The translations under genes and the position numbers were made by a program. The notes under the pieces were generated by a model that saw nothing but the letters and a program-made list of their open reading frames with translations, was not told the origin of the DNA and did no database searches. From Alphaproteobacteria bacterium (GTDB lineage: Bacteria > Pseudomonadota > Alphaproteobacteria > Caulobacterales > Caulobacteraceae), in the NCBI GenBank assembly GCA_018826515.1, contig JAHKAM010000034.1, forward strand, positions 92,532 to 156,531: a stretch of 64,000 nucleotides of DNA, given 5' to 3'. Below, piece after piece: positions 32,533-40,541 of the stretch; within the stretch, counting starts at the first letter, position 1, and each line of letters starts with the position of its first letter.

Positions 32533-33093
32533 TCAGGGGGTCGGCAGGGCGCGGCAGCGCGCGATCCAGGCCTCCTGCGTCTCCAGGTTCGCGGGCCGGT
32601 CGCACGGCTCCACGACCGGTCGCATCGTGTCCTCGAAGCTTTCAAGCGCTCCGTCGGACGCCGGTTCGTCACCGCAAACGCGCGTCAGTGATCCTCCAAA
32701 CCCGCTTTCCGATCGCCGCATCACCGTCCGGCAGTTCTGCCTGGGGGCGGCGCTGCCGCTGGGGGCGGGCGGTTCGGCCGCAGCCCCGGCGCGGGCCATG
32801 GCCAGCCGGTTGCGCGCCTGCCGTCGGCACGCGTCGTCGCCGGCGGAGCCGCACTGAACCTGTTCCCATCGGTGAGGGTTGGTCAGGGCCCAGATCGGCA
32901 CGCCGTTGTCGGCGGAGACGGGCTCGCGACGACGGAAAAGCGAATACCGGGACGCGCGGTCGGTGGTCGCCTCCCCCGGAGCATCGCGGGCTTCCGCCGC
33001 GGGGGCCTGCGGGGCGGGCGCCGGATCGGAGGCTGGCGCGGTTCGTACGGGGCCGTCCTGGATCAGGGCGATGAGCAACAGGGCGGTGATCAT
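32533..33093 (-). CDS. Secreted cysteine-containing protein, tandem family member 1
   Basis: The 186-residue protein has a short hydrophobic N-terminus (MITALLLIALIQ) and a Pro/Ala-rich linker (about 20-45). The globular part contains NPHRWEQVQCGSAGDDACRRQARNRLA and, later, CRTVMRRSES and LTRVCGDE, with about six cysteines. The spacing of the first Cys pair and the NCRT/RVCG segments resemble the next two genes upstream. Its start overlaps the stop of member 2 (ATGA). No known family is recognised. It is probably periplasmic or outer-membrane associated. Confidence 0.65.
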   Translation of the reverse strand: MITALLLIALIQDGPVRTAPASDPAPAPQAPAAEARDAPGEATTDRASRYSLFRRREPVSADNGVPIWALTNPHRWEQVQCGSAGDDACRRQARNRLAMARAGAAAEPPAPSGSAAPRQNCRTVMRRSESGFGGSLTRVCGDEPASDGALESFEDTMRPVVEPCDRPANLETQEAWIARCRALPTP

Positions 33094-33506
33094 CGCGGAC
33101 GCATCACGGAATCGAGGACCCGCGCAGCGGCCCCTGACCGGTCGCCGCAGACGATCGTCCCGGACGAGGACGACGTACCGGCATCCGGATCACTCCGGCC
33201 TTCCTGCCGGGTGGTGCAGCGCCCGCCGAAGGCCGTGCCGGAGCGCGCGTCCGGCGGGTCATCGGCCCCCGAGGCGACCATGGTCGCTGGCGGACGGGGA
33301 CGGAAATCGGGCAGTCGGGCCCGCAGCGCTGACCCGACCCGGTGTTCGCAGGCCTCCAGCGTTTCGCCGGACCGCCGCACCAGCGGGCTGCAATGGGACA
33401 GGATGAATCCGTAGGGATCACGCAGCGCCGAGTCGGGGATCTCGATCTGCGGGTCTCCGGCCGGCGCCGCCAGCTGGATCGTCATCGCCATTATCGTCAG
33501 CAGCAT
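33090..33506 (-). CDS. Secreted cysteine-containing protein, tandem family member 2
   Basis: From the ATG at 33506 (GGGAGG close upstream) the protein has 138 residues. A signal peptide (MLLTIMAMTIQLAAPA) is followed by the block IPDSALRDPYGFILSHCSP and GETLEACEHRVGSALRARL. That block matches member 3 closely: IP-SAL-DPYG, CSPL, R-TGE-LEAC, RV. A second region has the pattern C-N..-VCGDRSG. The conserved Cys pair probably forms a disulfide after export. Its function is unknown. It is coupled to member 1 by a four-base overlap. Confidence 0.68.
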   Translation of the reverse strand: MLLTIMAMTIQLAAPAGDPQIEIPDSALRDPYGFILSHCSPLVRRSGETLEACEHRVGSALRARLPDFRPRPPATMVASGADDPPDARSGTAFGGRCTTRQEGRSDPDAGTSSSSGTIVCGDRSGAAARVLDSVMRPR

Positions 33507-33588
33507 CGCCCATCCTCCCGACGCCGAGTGACGCACGGGAGGGGGCGACGATCACCTTTCGGGACCTGACGGCGTTATGCGAGGCGGC

Positions 33589-34095
33589 TCAGTCCCGCCC
33601 GCCCAGCCGGAGGGTCAGCCCCTCCTCTTCGCGGACGCCGCTCGCGGGCCGGCATTCCTCGGTCCAGGCCACGCCGCCCTGCGGCTGGACCCGCGGGCGG
33701 GTCTCGCAGCTTCGCTCCGTCAGAACCGTCGCCGGCCGGTCAGGCCGCGAGGGCGCGCCGCATTGCAGGGCATAGCGGTCGCCGGCGGCTTGCTGGCGGC
33801 ATTCCTCCGGTGCGCCCGCGGGCGCCAGCCCGGCGGGCAGGGCGTCTCCCAGATGCGCGGCCAGGGTGACCCGCACCCGCGTCTGACAGGCCTCCAGGGA
33901 TTCCCCGGTCTTGCGGATCAGCGGACTGCATTCCGCGCGCTCATAGCCATAGGGGTCGGCCAGCGCGGACTCGGGAATGGGGGGAAGCTCGGCGGCTGCG
34001 GCGGGCTCGGCGGGGGCCGGGGGCGGGGGCGTCTCCCACACGACCTGGCCGGTCGCGGCCTGTTGCAGCATGGCGGCGAAGACGACGGCGAGCAT
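33589..34095 (-). CDS. Secreted cysteine-containing protein, tandem family member 3
   Basis: The 168-residue protein starts at ATG 34095 with AGGAG eight bases upstream. A signal peptide (MLAVVFAAMLQQAATGQ) and a Pro-rich stretch precede IPESALADPYGYERAECSP and GESLEACQTRVRVTLAAHL, which is closely similar to member 2. The C-terminal part (ECRQQAAGDRYALQC, SCETRPRV, EECRPASG) adds further cysteines. It begins 35 bases after the VWA gene stop on the same strand and may be cotranscribed with it. No family is recognised. Confidence 0.7.
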   Translation of the reverse strand: MLAVVFAAMLQQAATGQVVWETPPPPAPAEPAAAAELPPIPESALADPYGYERAECSPLIRKTGESLEACQTRVRVTLAAHLGDALPAGLAPAGAPEECRQQAAGDRYALQCGAPSRPDRPATVLTERSCETRPRVQPQGGVAWTEECRPASGVREEEGLTLRLGGRD

Positions 34096-34130
34096 GGCGG
34101 ATACTCCTGATGCGACGGGAGCAGCCTAAC

Positions 34131-35321
34131 CTATTTGGCCAGCGCCCGCATCGCCTTCTCCAGCCCCTCCAGCGTGAGCGGATACATCCGCTCGTCGACC
34201 AGTTCGCGGACCATGCCGACAGAGGCGGAGTAGTTCCAGTACCGTTCCGGCGACGGGTTCAGCCAGGCGACCTTGTCCCACTGCTGAGTCGCCCGCTTCA
34301 TCCAGACGGCGCCGGCCTCCTCGTTCCAGTGCTCGACCGAGCCGCCCGGCATGGTCACCTCATAGGGGCTCATGGTGGCGTCGCCGACGAAGATGGCGCG
34401 CCAGTCTCCGGGATATTTGTTCAGCACCTCCCAGGTCGGGATCTTCTCGCTGTGCCGACGCCGGTTGTCCTTCCACACCCCCTCGTAGAGGCAGTTGTGG
34501 AAGTAGAAGAATTCGAGGTGTTTGAACTCGGTCTTCGCGGCCGAGAACAGCTCCTCGCACATCTTCACATGGGCATCCATCGAGCCGCCGATGTCGAGAA
34601 ACAGCAGCACCTTGATCGTGTTGCGCCGCTCCGCGCGCATATGGATATCCAGCCAGCCCTGGCGCGCCGTGCCGTCGATGGTGGCGTCCATGTCCAGCTC
34701 GTCCTGCGCGCCCTGCCGCGCGAACCGGCGCAAGCGGCGCAGGGCCACCTTGATGTTGCGCGTACCCAGCTCGACCTGGTCGTCGAGGTTCCGGTACTCG
34801 CGCTTCTCCCAGACCTTGACCGCCCGGCCCTGTTTTCCGGGCCCGCCGACGCGCACCCCCTCGGGATTGTAGCCGCCGTGGCCGAACGGACTGGTCCCGC
34901 CCGTGCCGATCCATTTGTTGCCGCCCTCGTGCCGGCCCTTCTGTTCCTCCAGACGCTGCTTCAGCGTCTCCATCAGCTTGTCGAACCCGCCCAGGGCCTC
35001 GATCTGCGCCTTCTCCTCGTCGGTCAGGTATTTCTCGTTGAGCAGCTTCAGCCAGTCCTCGGGCACGTCCAGCGACGGCTCATCGCCCGCGCCGACGCTC
35101 TCGATCCCGGCGAACACCTTGCCGAACACCTTGCCGAACACCTGGTCGAACCGGTCGTAGTGTTTCTCGTCCTTGACCAGCACCGCGCGCGACAGATGGT
35201 AGAAGTCATCGACCTTCCGCCCCGCCACATCGCGATCCATGGCCTCCATCAGATGGAGCCACTCCTTCATCGACACGGGCACGCGCGCGTCACGGAGGGC
35301 GGTGAAGAAGGGGAGGAGCAT
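34131..35321 (-). CDS. VWA-domain (CoxE-like) protein
   Basis: In this 396-residue protein the N-terminal half is helical and charged, with a glycine-rich stretch (GGTSPFGHGGYNPEG, about 145-160). The C-terminal half is a von Willebrand A domain starting at KVLLFLDIGGSMDAHV, where the MIDAS motif reads DIGGS instead of DxSxS. That matches the CoxE/YehP-like group, which often works with MoxR-type AAA+ ATPases. None is adjacent. A short internal duplication (VFGKVFGKVF) lies near residues 62-71. It is cytosolic, and its role is unknown. Confidence 0.88.
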   Translation of the reverse strand: MLLPFFTALRDARVPVSMKEWLHLMEAMDRDVAGRKVDDFYHLSRAVLVKDEKHYDRFDQVFGKVFGKVFAGIESVGAGDEPSLDVPEDWLKLLNEKYLTDEEKAQIEALGGFDKLMETLKQRLEEQKGRHEGGNKWIGTGGTSPFGHGGYNPEGVRVGGPGKQGRAVKVWEKREYRNLDDQVELGTRNIKVALRRLRRFARQGAQDELDMDATIDGTARQGWLDIHMRAERRNTIKVLLFLDIGGSMDAHVKMCEELFSAAKTEFKHLEFFYFHNCLYEGVWKDNRRRHSEKIPTWEVLNKYPGDWRAIFVGDATMSPYEVTMPGGSVEHWNEEAGAVWMKRATQQWDKVAWLNPSPERYWNYSASVGMVRELVDERMYPLTLEGLEKAMRALAK

Positions 35322-35431
35322 GGACGGGATTATCCAGCCCCGACGGGGAGAATACCAGCCGGTCCGTAGACATGAATTTCACGTAACCGGCCGGCCCCGT
35401 TTCCGCCACCGGGCGGGGGCAATCCAGCCTC

Positions 35432-36619
35432 ATGTCCGACTTCCCTGTGCCCGCGTCTCCTTCGGTTCCCGTCGATGCTTCAGCGGCCGTCGTCGCCTTC
35501 CATTCGGGACGCTGGCCGGACGCACGCACGGCGCTCGAGGCGGTCGACAGGGCCGGTTCCGCCGGCGCGCCCATCCTCGCCATGCTGGCCTGGAGCTGTC
35601 ATCGGCTTGGCGACGAGACGGCGGCCGGAGCGACCATCAACCGCGCCCTTGCCCTGAATGGTCAGGACCCGCGCGCCCTGCTGGTCAAGGGCGACATCCT
35701 TTCCGACCTGGGCGCGAAGCGGGAGGCCAATCTCTACTACCGGGCGCTCGTCAGCCTCGCGGAGTCCGGCGCGGCCCTGCCGGCCGACCTCGCCAAGGGC
35801 GTCGCCCGCGCCCGCGCGCTTCGCGACCGGCTCGCCGCCGGCATTTTCGACCACCTCCGGGAGGAACTCGGCCGGGCGGGCTATGTCGAGGGCCGGTCCA
35901 GCGCCCGTTTCACCCATGCCCTCGACCTCGCGACGGGCCGCAAACAGGCCTATTTCCAGCAGCCCAAGGCCTTCTATTTTCCGGAGCTGCCGAACGCCCA
36001 GTTCTTTCCGCGAGAAATGTTCCCCTGGATGGACAGGGTCGAGGCGGCGACCGACGTCATCACCGGCGAACTCGAGTCCCTGCTGGAGCATGATCGCGGC
36101 TTCAGTCCCTACCTCCAGACCGTCCCCCACCTCCCCAGCCGGACCGACTATCCTTTGGTCGACAGCATGGACTGGAGCACCAGCTTCCTGTGGAAGGACG
36201 GAGAGGCGACGCCAAACGCCGCGCGCTGTCCGGGGACCATGGACGCCCTGGCGGATGCGCCCCTCTGCCGGATCGCCGCGCGCTCGCCCCAGATCATGTT
36301 CTCACAGCTCAAGGCCGGGGCGCACATCCTGCCCCACACCGGCTTCGTCAACACCCGGCTCGTCTGTCACCTGCCGCTGATCACGCCGCCGGGCTGCAAA
36401 TTCCGCGTCGGAAACGACGTCCGCCAGTGGGAGAAGGGCCGGGCCTGGGTGTTCGACGACACCATCGAACATGAGGCGATCAACACCAGCGACCGGACAC
36501 GCGTCGTGCTGATCTTCGACATCTGGCGGCCGGAACTGAACGAGGAGGAGCGGGTGCTGGTCACCGCGGCCCTCGAGGCGATGGACGCCTATTCGCCGAC
36601 GGTCGCCGTCTGGTCCTAG
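35432..36619 (+). CDS. Aspartyl/asparaginyl beta-hydroxylase-family oxygenase with TPR N-terminus
   Basis: In this 395-residue protein, residues about 15-145 form TPR-like helical repeats. The C-terminal domain belongs to the Asp/Arg hydroxylase family: SQLKAGAHILPHTGF (first iron-binding His), NTRLVCHLPLITP, and WVFDDTIEHEAINTSDRTRVVL (second His and the Arg that holds 2-oxoglutarate), then FDIWRPELNEEER. Known members hydroxylate Asp/Asn or act on lipid A and peptides. The substrate here is unknown. It is the second 2-oxoglutarate oxygenase in the window and is divergent from the VWA gene. Confidence 0.9.
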   Translation: MSDFPVPASPSVPVDASAAVVAFHSGRWPDARTALEAVDRAGSAGAPILAMLAWSCHRLGDETAAGATINRALALNGQDPRALLVKGDILSDLGAKREANLYYRALVSLAESGAALPADLAKGVARARALRDRLAAGIFDHLREELGRAGYVEGRSSARFTHALDLATGRKQAYFQQPKAFYFPELPNAQFFPREMFPWMDRVEAATDVITGELESLLEHDRGFSPYLQTVPHLPSRTDYPLVDSMDWSTSFLWKDGEATPNAARCPGTMDALADAPLCRIAARSPQIMFSQLKAGAHILPHTGFVNTRLVCHLPLITPPGCKFRVGNDVRQWEKGRAWVFDDTIEHEAINTSDRTRVVLIFDIWRPELNEEERVLVTAALEAMDAYSPTVAVWS

Positions 36620-36634
36620 AGGTAGACTGCCGCC

Positions 36635-37165
36635 TTAGCTGCCCCGCCGCAGGATGAACTCGTCATCCAGCCACGCCCCGACCGGATACTGGTACTCCCC
36701 CGCCTTCTCGAACCCGTAGGCCGCGTACAGCTTCTGCGCCTTCTCATTCCCGCTCCAGACCCCGATCCAGATCGCTCCGTCGGTGTTGGCCTCCATCCAC
36801 TCCAGCGCCACGGCCAGAAGCTTCGTCCCCAGCCCCAGCCCCTGGGCCGCCTTCGCCACATACAGCCGCCGCAGCTCGGCATGGCTGGGCCGGGCGTCCG
36901 GATGGGGCAGGGTGTTCGGCCCCGTGTTGGCGAAGGCCAGCAGGGCCCCGTCACGCTCCGCCACCCACCATGCCGCGCCGGGCTCCTTCAGCTTCGCCCG
37001 GATGGTCTCGGCGCTGAAGCTGGCGTCGAGGAAGACCTGCAGGTCCTCGGCCGGATAGGGGACGCCGAACCCGTCCACGAAGGTGTCGATGAAGGTCTGC
37101 CGCCCCAGCGCGCCCAGGGCGGCGGCGTCGGCGTCAACGGCGGGTCGGATCAGGGGCTCGGTCAT
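36635..37165 (-). CDS. GNAT-family N-acetyltransferase
   Basis: From the ATG at 37165 the protein has 176 residues. GNAT motifs are IRPAVDADAAALGALGRQTF (N-terminal helix), ELRRLYVAKAAQGLGLGTKLL (acetyl-CoA-binding Q/RxxGxG, about 98-118) and NEKAQKLYAAYGFEKAGEY (C-terminal motif). The acceptor is unknown. The frame is open upstream to 37216, but the preceding residues are low-complexity. A palindromic element lies directly upstream. Confidence 0.9.
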   Translation of the reverse strand: MTEPLIRPAVDADAAALGALGRQTFIDTFVDGFGVPYPAEDLQVFLDASFSAETIRAKLKEPGAAWWVAERDGALLAFANTGPNTLPHPDARPSHAELRRLYVAKAAQGLGLGTKLLAVALEWMEANTDGAIWIGVWSGNEKAQKLYAAYGFEKAGEYQYPVGAWLDDEFILRRGS

Positions 37166-37206
37166 GGCTCCGCTTTCAACCCGTGAACCACCCGATTCAA
37201 CCCCAA

Positions 37207-37341
37207 TTCCGCTCATCCCGGCGAAAGCCGGGACCCAGTCCTGTCCAGCCTGACGTCGGCGTTTCAGGACAACCGGGCGCGGATCGCCGGACCCGCTGCA
37301 TCACCCAAGCGCCGGGTCCCGGCTTTCGCCGGGATGAGCGG
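37207..37341. repeat. Palindromic intergenic element, copy 2 (inverted relative to copy 1)
   Basis: The arm at 37207-37239 is identical to the 33-bp arm of the element at 3225-3363, and the opposite arm at 37314-37341 is its near-perfect inverse. The interior, reverse-complemented, aligns with that of copy 1 (TTGGGTGATG, GCTGGACAGG). The two are therefore copies of one element in opposite orientations. Confidence 0.85.
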
Positions 37342-37378
37342 GTGTTTTTTGCGAGCCCGCCAGCCTATCCTCCACCCG

Positions 37379-38299
37379 ATGAGCGTCGCCCTCTTCACCC
37401 ATCCCGACATGCTGGCGCACCGCCCCGGCCTCGGACATCCCGAAAGCCCCGAACGGCTGCAGGCCGTGCTGGACGCGCTCGACGCCGCGGACCTCGGCCT
37501 CGCCCGCCATGCCGCGACCGAGGCCGCGGTCGCCGATCTGGAGCGGCTGCATCCCGCCGCCCATGTCGCCCGCCTGCTGGCCGCCTCCCCGGACAGCGGC
37601 CTGAACCAGCTCGACGCCGACACCGTCCTCTCGTCGGGCAGCGTCCGCGCCGCCCGCCTCGCCGCCGGGGCCGTGATCGACGCCGTCAGGGCCGTGGCCC
37701 GCGGCGAGACCGCCCGCGCCTTCGCCGCCGTCCGCCCGCCCGGCCACCACGCCGAACCGGACGTACCCATGGGCTTCTGTCTGTTCTCCAACGTCGCCGT
37801 CGCCGCCCGTGTCGCCCAGTCGGAGGGCATGGCCCGGGTCGCCGTGATCGACTTCGACGTCCACCACGGCAACGGCACCCAGGCGGCGTTCCAGGACGAT
37901 GCCAGCCTGTTCCTCGGCTCCATCCACCAGATGCCCCTCTATCCCGGCACGGGCGCGGCCTCCGAGACCGGCGTGGGCAATATCGTCAACGCGCCTGTCC
38001 CGCCCCACGCCGCCCGTGAGGCCTGGCGCGCGACCTTCTCGGGCGGGCTGATGCCGGCGCTGGAATCCTTCCGTCCCGACCTGATCCTGATCTCCGCCGG
38101 CTTCGACGCCCATCGCCGCGATCCGCTCGCCCACCAATCGCTCGAGGCCGAGGATTTCGCCTGGGCCACGCGCGCCGTGCTCGAGGTCGCGAGATCGTGC
38201 TGTGCGGGCAAGGTTGTGTCCTCGCTCGAGGGCGGTTACGACCTAGAAGGGTTGGGCCGTTCCGCGGTCGCCCACGTTCAGGCCTTGGGGGAGGAATAA
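37379..38299 (+). CDS. Histone-deacetylase-family amidohydrolase
   Basis: From the ATG at 37379 the protein has 306 residues. It carries the HDAC signatures [25 protein letters not shown] (the catalytic His-His pair), [13 protein letters not shown] (zinc-binding Asp and His) and [13 protein letters not shown] (second zinc-binding Asp). Bacterial members act on acetylpolyamines, acetoin or other acetylated compounds, and the substrate is open. It may be followed in one operon by a phosphatase-like and a cyclophilin gene. Confidence 0.93.
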   Translation: MSVALFTHPDMLAHRPGLGHPESPERLQAVLDALDAADLGLARHAATEAAVADLERLHPAAHVARLLAASPDSGLNQLDADTVLSSGSVRAARLAAGAVIDAVRAVARGETARAFAAVRPPGHHAEPDVPMGFCLFSNVAVAARVAQSEGMARVAVIDFDVHHGNGTQAAFQDDASLFLGSIHQMPLYPGTGAASETGVGNIVNAPVPPHAAREAWRATFSGGLMPALESFRPDLILISAGFDAHRRDPLAHQSLEAEDFAWATRAVLEVARSCCAGKVVSSLEGGYDLEGLGRSAVAHVQALGEE

Positions 38300-38359
38300 G
38301 GACGGTTCGCCAATCGCTTGCCGCCGCACATCATGCCCGCCCCCGCCAGAGACTCACTG

Positions 38360-39007
38360 ATGGCCGACCCGCCGGCGCGCCCCCCGACGGAGCCCGCCCA
38401 ACCGGCGCCGCCGCGGGCCGCCCTGGTTGCGGTGCGCCCCGGCGCCATCATCCTCGCCCGGCACGGCGAGCCGGCTCTGTCGCGCAAATGCTTCCTGACC
38501 TCGGACCAGTACCGCGACTGGTGGGCCAAATATGAAGTCGGCGGCCTGCGCGCCGGCCAGACCCCGCCGCCCGAACTGCTGGCTGCCGCCGAGGGCGCCG
38601 GCGCCATCTACGCCTCCACCCGCCCCCGCGCCCAGGAAACCGCCGCCGCCATCTGCGCCGGCCGCGAGGTCATGTCGGACGCCCTGTTCATCGAGGCGCC
38701 CCTGCCGCCCCCGCACTTTCCCGCCTGGTTCAAGCTGCCCCCGAAATACTGGGGCGTCGTGGCCCGCATCTGGTGGCACGCCTTCAACCACCACGAAGGG
38801 CAGGAAACCCGCGCCGAGGCGGAAGTTCGCTCCGAGGCCGCCGCTCGGGCCCTGATCGCCCGCGCCGAGTCCGGTCAGGACGTGCTGGTCCTCGCCCACG
38901 GCTATTTCAACCACATGGTCGGCCGCCGGCTCCGCGCCGACGGCTGGGACCTGGTCCACAACCAGGGCTTCAGATACTGGTCCCAGCGCCGCTACGAGAA
39001 GCGCTGA
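38360..39007 (+). CDS. Histidine phosphatase-family protein
   Basis: The 215-residue protein has the phosphoglycerate-mutase-like signature IILARHGEPA (catalytic His), STRPRAQETA (second Arg) and VLVLAHGYFNHMVGRRL (second catalytic His). The order fits a soluble histidine phosphatase. A long aromatic middle segment (FPAWFKLPPKYWGVVARIWW) suggests a membrane-near or hydrophobic partner. The start is uncertain: ATG 38333 or TTG 38318 would add a Pro-rich tail. It lies 17 bases before the cyclophilin gene. Confidence 0.85.
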   Translation: MADPPARPPTEPAQPAPPRAALVAVRPGAIILARHGEPALSRKCFLTSDQYRDWWAKYEVGGLRAGQTPPPELLAAAEGAGAIYASTRPRAQETAAAICAGREVMSDALFIEAPLPPPHFPAWFKLPPKYWGVVARIWWHAFNHHEGQETRAEAEVRSEAAARALIARAESGQDVLVLAHGYFNHMVGRRLRADGWDLVHNQGFRYWSQRRYEKR

Positions 39008-39023
39008 CGGCGAGGACAGGCCC

Positions 39024-39623
39024 ATGATCCGACGCGCCCTGCTGGCCTTCTGCCTCACCGCCGTCCTGTCGGCCCCCGCTTTCGCCCAGGACGCCCCGCC
39101 GCCGCCCGCCGCCGTCCGGGTCATGCTCGAAACCTCCGCCGGCCCGATCCTCGTCGAGACCGACCCCCGCGCCCCGGTCACCGCCGCCAACTTCCTTCGC
39201 TATGTCGATGAGGGCCGCTTCGACGGCACGGACTTCTACCGCGGCATGGAGCTGGGCGGCGGGACCGGCGTGGTCCAGGGCGGGACCGGCAACGCCCCCG
39301 ACCGCATCCTGCCGCCCATCGCCCATGAGCCGACCAGCCAGACCGGCCTGCGCCACGTCGACGCCGCCCTGTCGATGGCGCGGTTCGATCCCGGCACCGC
39401 CGACGGCGACTTCTTCATCATTGTGGGAAACCTGCCCGGCTTCGACGCCCGGACCGATGATCCCGGCTTCGCCGTCTTCGGCCGGGTGATCGAGGGCATG
39501 GACGTGGTCCGCGCCATCCTCGCCGCCCCCAAATCCCCGACCGAGGGTGAGGGCTTCATGCGCGGCCAGATGCTGGACCCCCGCGTCCGCATCATCTCCG
39601 CCCGCCGCGCGCCCGTCCCCTGA
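39024..39623 (+). CDS. Periplasmic cyclophilin-type peptidyl-prolyl isomerase
   Basis: This 199-residue protein has a signal peptide (RRALLAFCLTAVLSAPAFAQ, cleavage after AFA near residue 20) followed by a short-form cyclophilin domain: VETDPRAPVTAANFLRYVDEG, FDGTDFYRGM, and DGDFFIIVGNLPGFD near the end. It should assist folding of exported proteins. The usual FxR and HF pairs of high-activity cyclophilins are only partly kept (DFYR present), so activity may be modest. Confidence 0.93.
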   Translation: MIRRALLAFCLTAVLSAPAFAQDAPPPPAAVRVMLETSAGPILVETDPRAPVTAANFLRYVDEGRFDGTDFYRGMELGGGTGVVQGGTGNAPDRILPPIAHEPTSQTGLRHVDAALSMARFDPGTADGDFFIIVGNLPGFDARTDDPGFAVFGRVIEGMDVVRAILAAPKSPTEGEGFMRGQMLDPRVRIISARRAPVP

Positions 39624-39628
39624 GCCGG

Positions 39629-39829
39629 CGAGGGTTCATCACAACGAACACAACGGATTCACAACGGGCACAACGGGTCCTGAGAGGATGACAGAACCGT
39701 GCCGGGGCCGTTGATCCAATGCGGCGTACGCCGCAATCAGGTCCCGCGGAAATAGACGCGGACCTCGACGCATCTCCGGTCCCGTCGTGTCCGTTGTGAC
39801 CGCGTTGTGTTCGTTGTGATGAACCTCCC
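39629..39829. repeat. 200-bp inverted-repeat element rich in CACAACG
   Basis: GTTCATCACAACGAACACAA near 39634 is mirrored near 39804, and similarity extends over about 45 bp on each side (CACAACGG-G-CACAACGGG). About 105 bp with no open frame lie between the arms. It fills the gap between the cyclophilin gene and xseB and looks like a miniature inverted-repeat element or a long RNA hairpin. Confidence 0.8.
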
Positions 39830-39892
39830 AGCCGCCGGCAAATGCCGCGCCCCGCTTGAGGCCCGCCCCCGGCCCCTCTAGGGTCCCGCCCG

Positions 39893-40141
39893 ATGACTGA
39901 CGCAGCCCCCATCCCCGCCGACCTCAGCTTCGAGGACGCCCTCCAGCGTCTCGAGGCCATCGTCTCCAAGCTCGAGTCCGGCCAGGCCCCGCTCGAGGAA
40001 TCCATCGCCCTCTACGAGGAGGGCGCGCGCCTCAAGGCGCACTGCGAGAACCGCCTCAAGGCCGCCCAGCTGCGCGTCGAGAAGATCGTGGTCGGCCCCG
40101 ACGGCCAGGCGAAGGGCGTCGAACCGGCCGGGTTCAGCTGA
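39893..40141 (+). CDS. xseB: Exodeoxyribonuclease VII small subunit
   Basis: The 82-residue protein is typical XseB: FEDALQRLEAIVSKLESGQ, LEESIALYEEGARLKAHCEN and LKAAQLRVEKIV form the two-helix hairpin that coats the large subunit XseA (not in the window). The enzyme degrades single-stranded DNA. The order xseB-ispA-dxs is common in proteobacteria; here a CsaA-like gene is inserted. Its stop overlaps the next start (TGATG). Confidence 0.95.
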   Translation: MTDAAPIPADLSFEDALQRLEAIVSKLESGQAPLEESIALYEEGARLKAHCENRLKAAQLRVEKIVVGPDGQAKGVEPAGFS

Positions 40142-40494
40142 TGTCCGGCCCGGTCGCGGCGACGATCGGTTTCGACGACTTCATGAAGGTCGACGTCCGC
40201 ATCGGCCAGGTCGTCGCCGTCGATCCCTTCCCCGAGGCGCGCAAGCCGGCCTGGAAGCTGACCATCGACTTCGGCCCCGATATCGGGGTGAAGAAGTCCT
40301 CGGCCCAGATCACCGTCTACTACACCCGCGACCAGCTGCTGGGTCGCAAGGTCGCCGCCGTGGTCAATTTCCCGCCGCGCCAGATCGGCCCCTTCATGTC
40401 CGAGGTCCTGACCCTCGGCTTCCCTGATGCAGCCGGAGAGGTCGTCCTGATCGGCGTCGACCGCGACGTGCCCATCGGCGGGAGGCTGTTCTGA
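40141..40494 (+). CDS. CsaA-like tRNA-binding-domain protein
   Basis: This 117-residue protein is a stand-alone EMAP/Trbp111-type OB fold: [40 protein letters not shown] and [17 protein letters not shown]. The last motif is diagnostic for CsaA/YgjH. CsaA dimers bind tRNA and have chaperone-like activity in Bacillus. It is coupled to xseB by a one-base overlap, and its end touches the possible ispA start. Confidence 0.92.
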   Translation: MSGPVAATIGFDDFMKVDVRIGQVVAVDPFPEARKPAWKLTIDFGPDIGVKKSSAQITVYYTRDQLLGRKVAAVVNFPPRQIGPFMSEVLTLGFPDAAGEVVLIGVDRDVPIGGRLF

Positions 40495-40541
40495 CTCCCG
40501 TCCTCGCCGCCAACTCGCCGGAGCAGGGCGTCATCGACCGG

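Noticed and set aside
39629..39829. CRISPR array (short CACAACG repeats)
   Set aside because: Repeats are only about 7-9 bases, irregular and arranged as one inverted pair, with no spacers and no cas genes.
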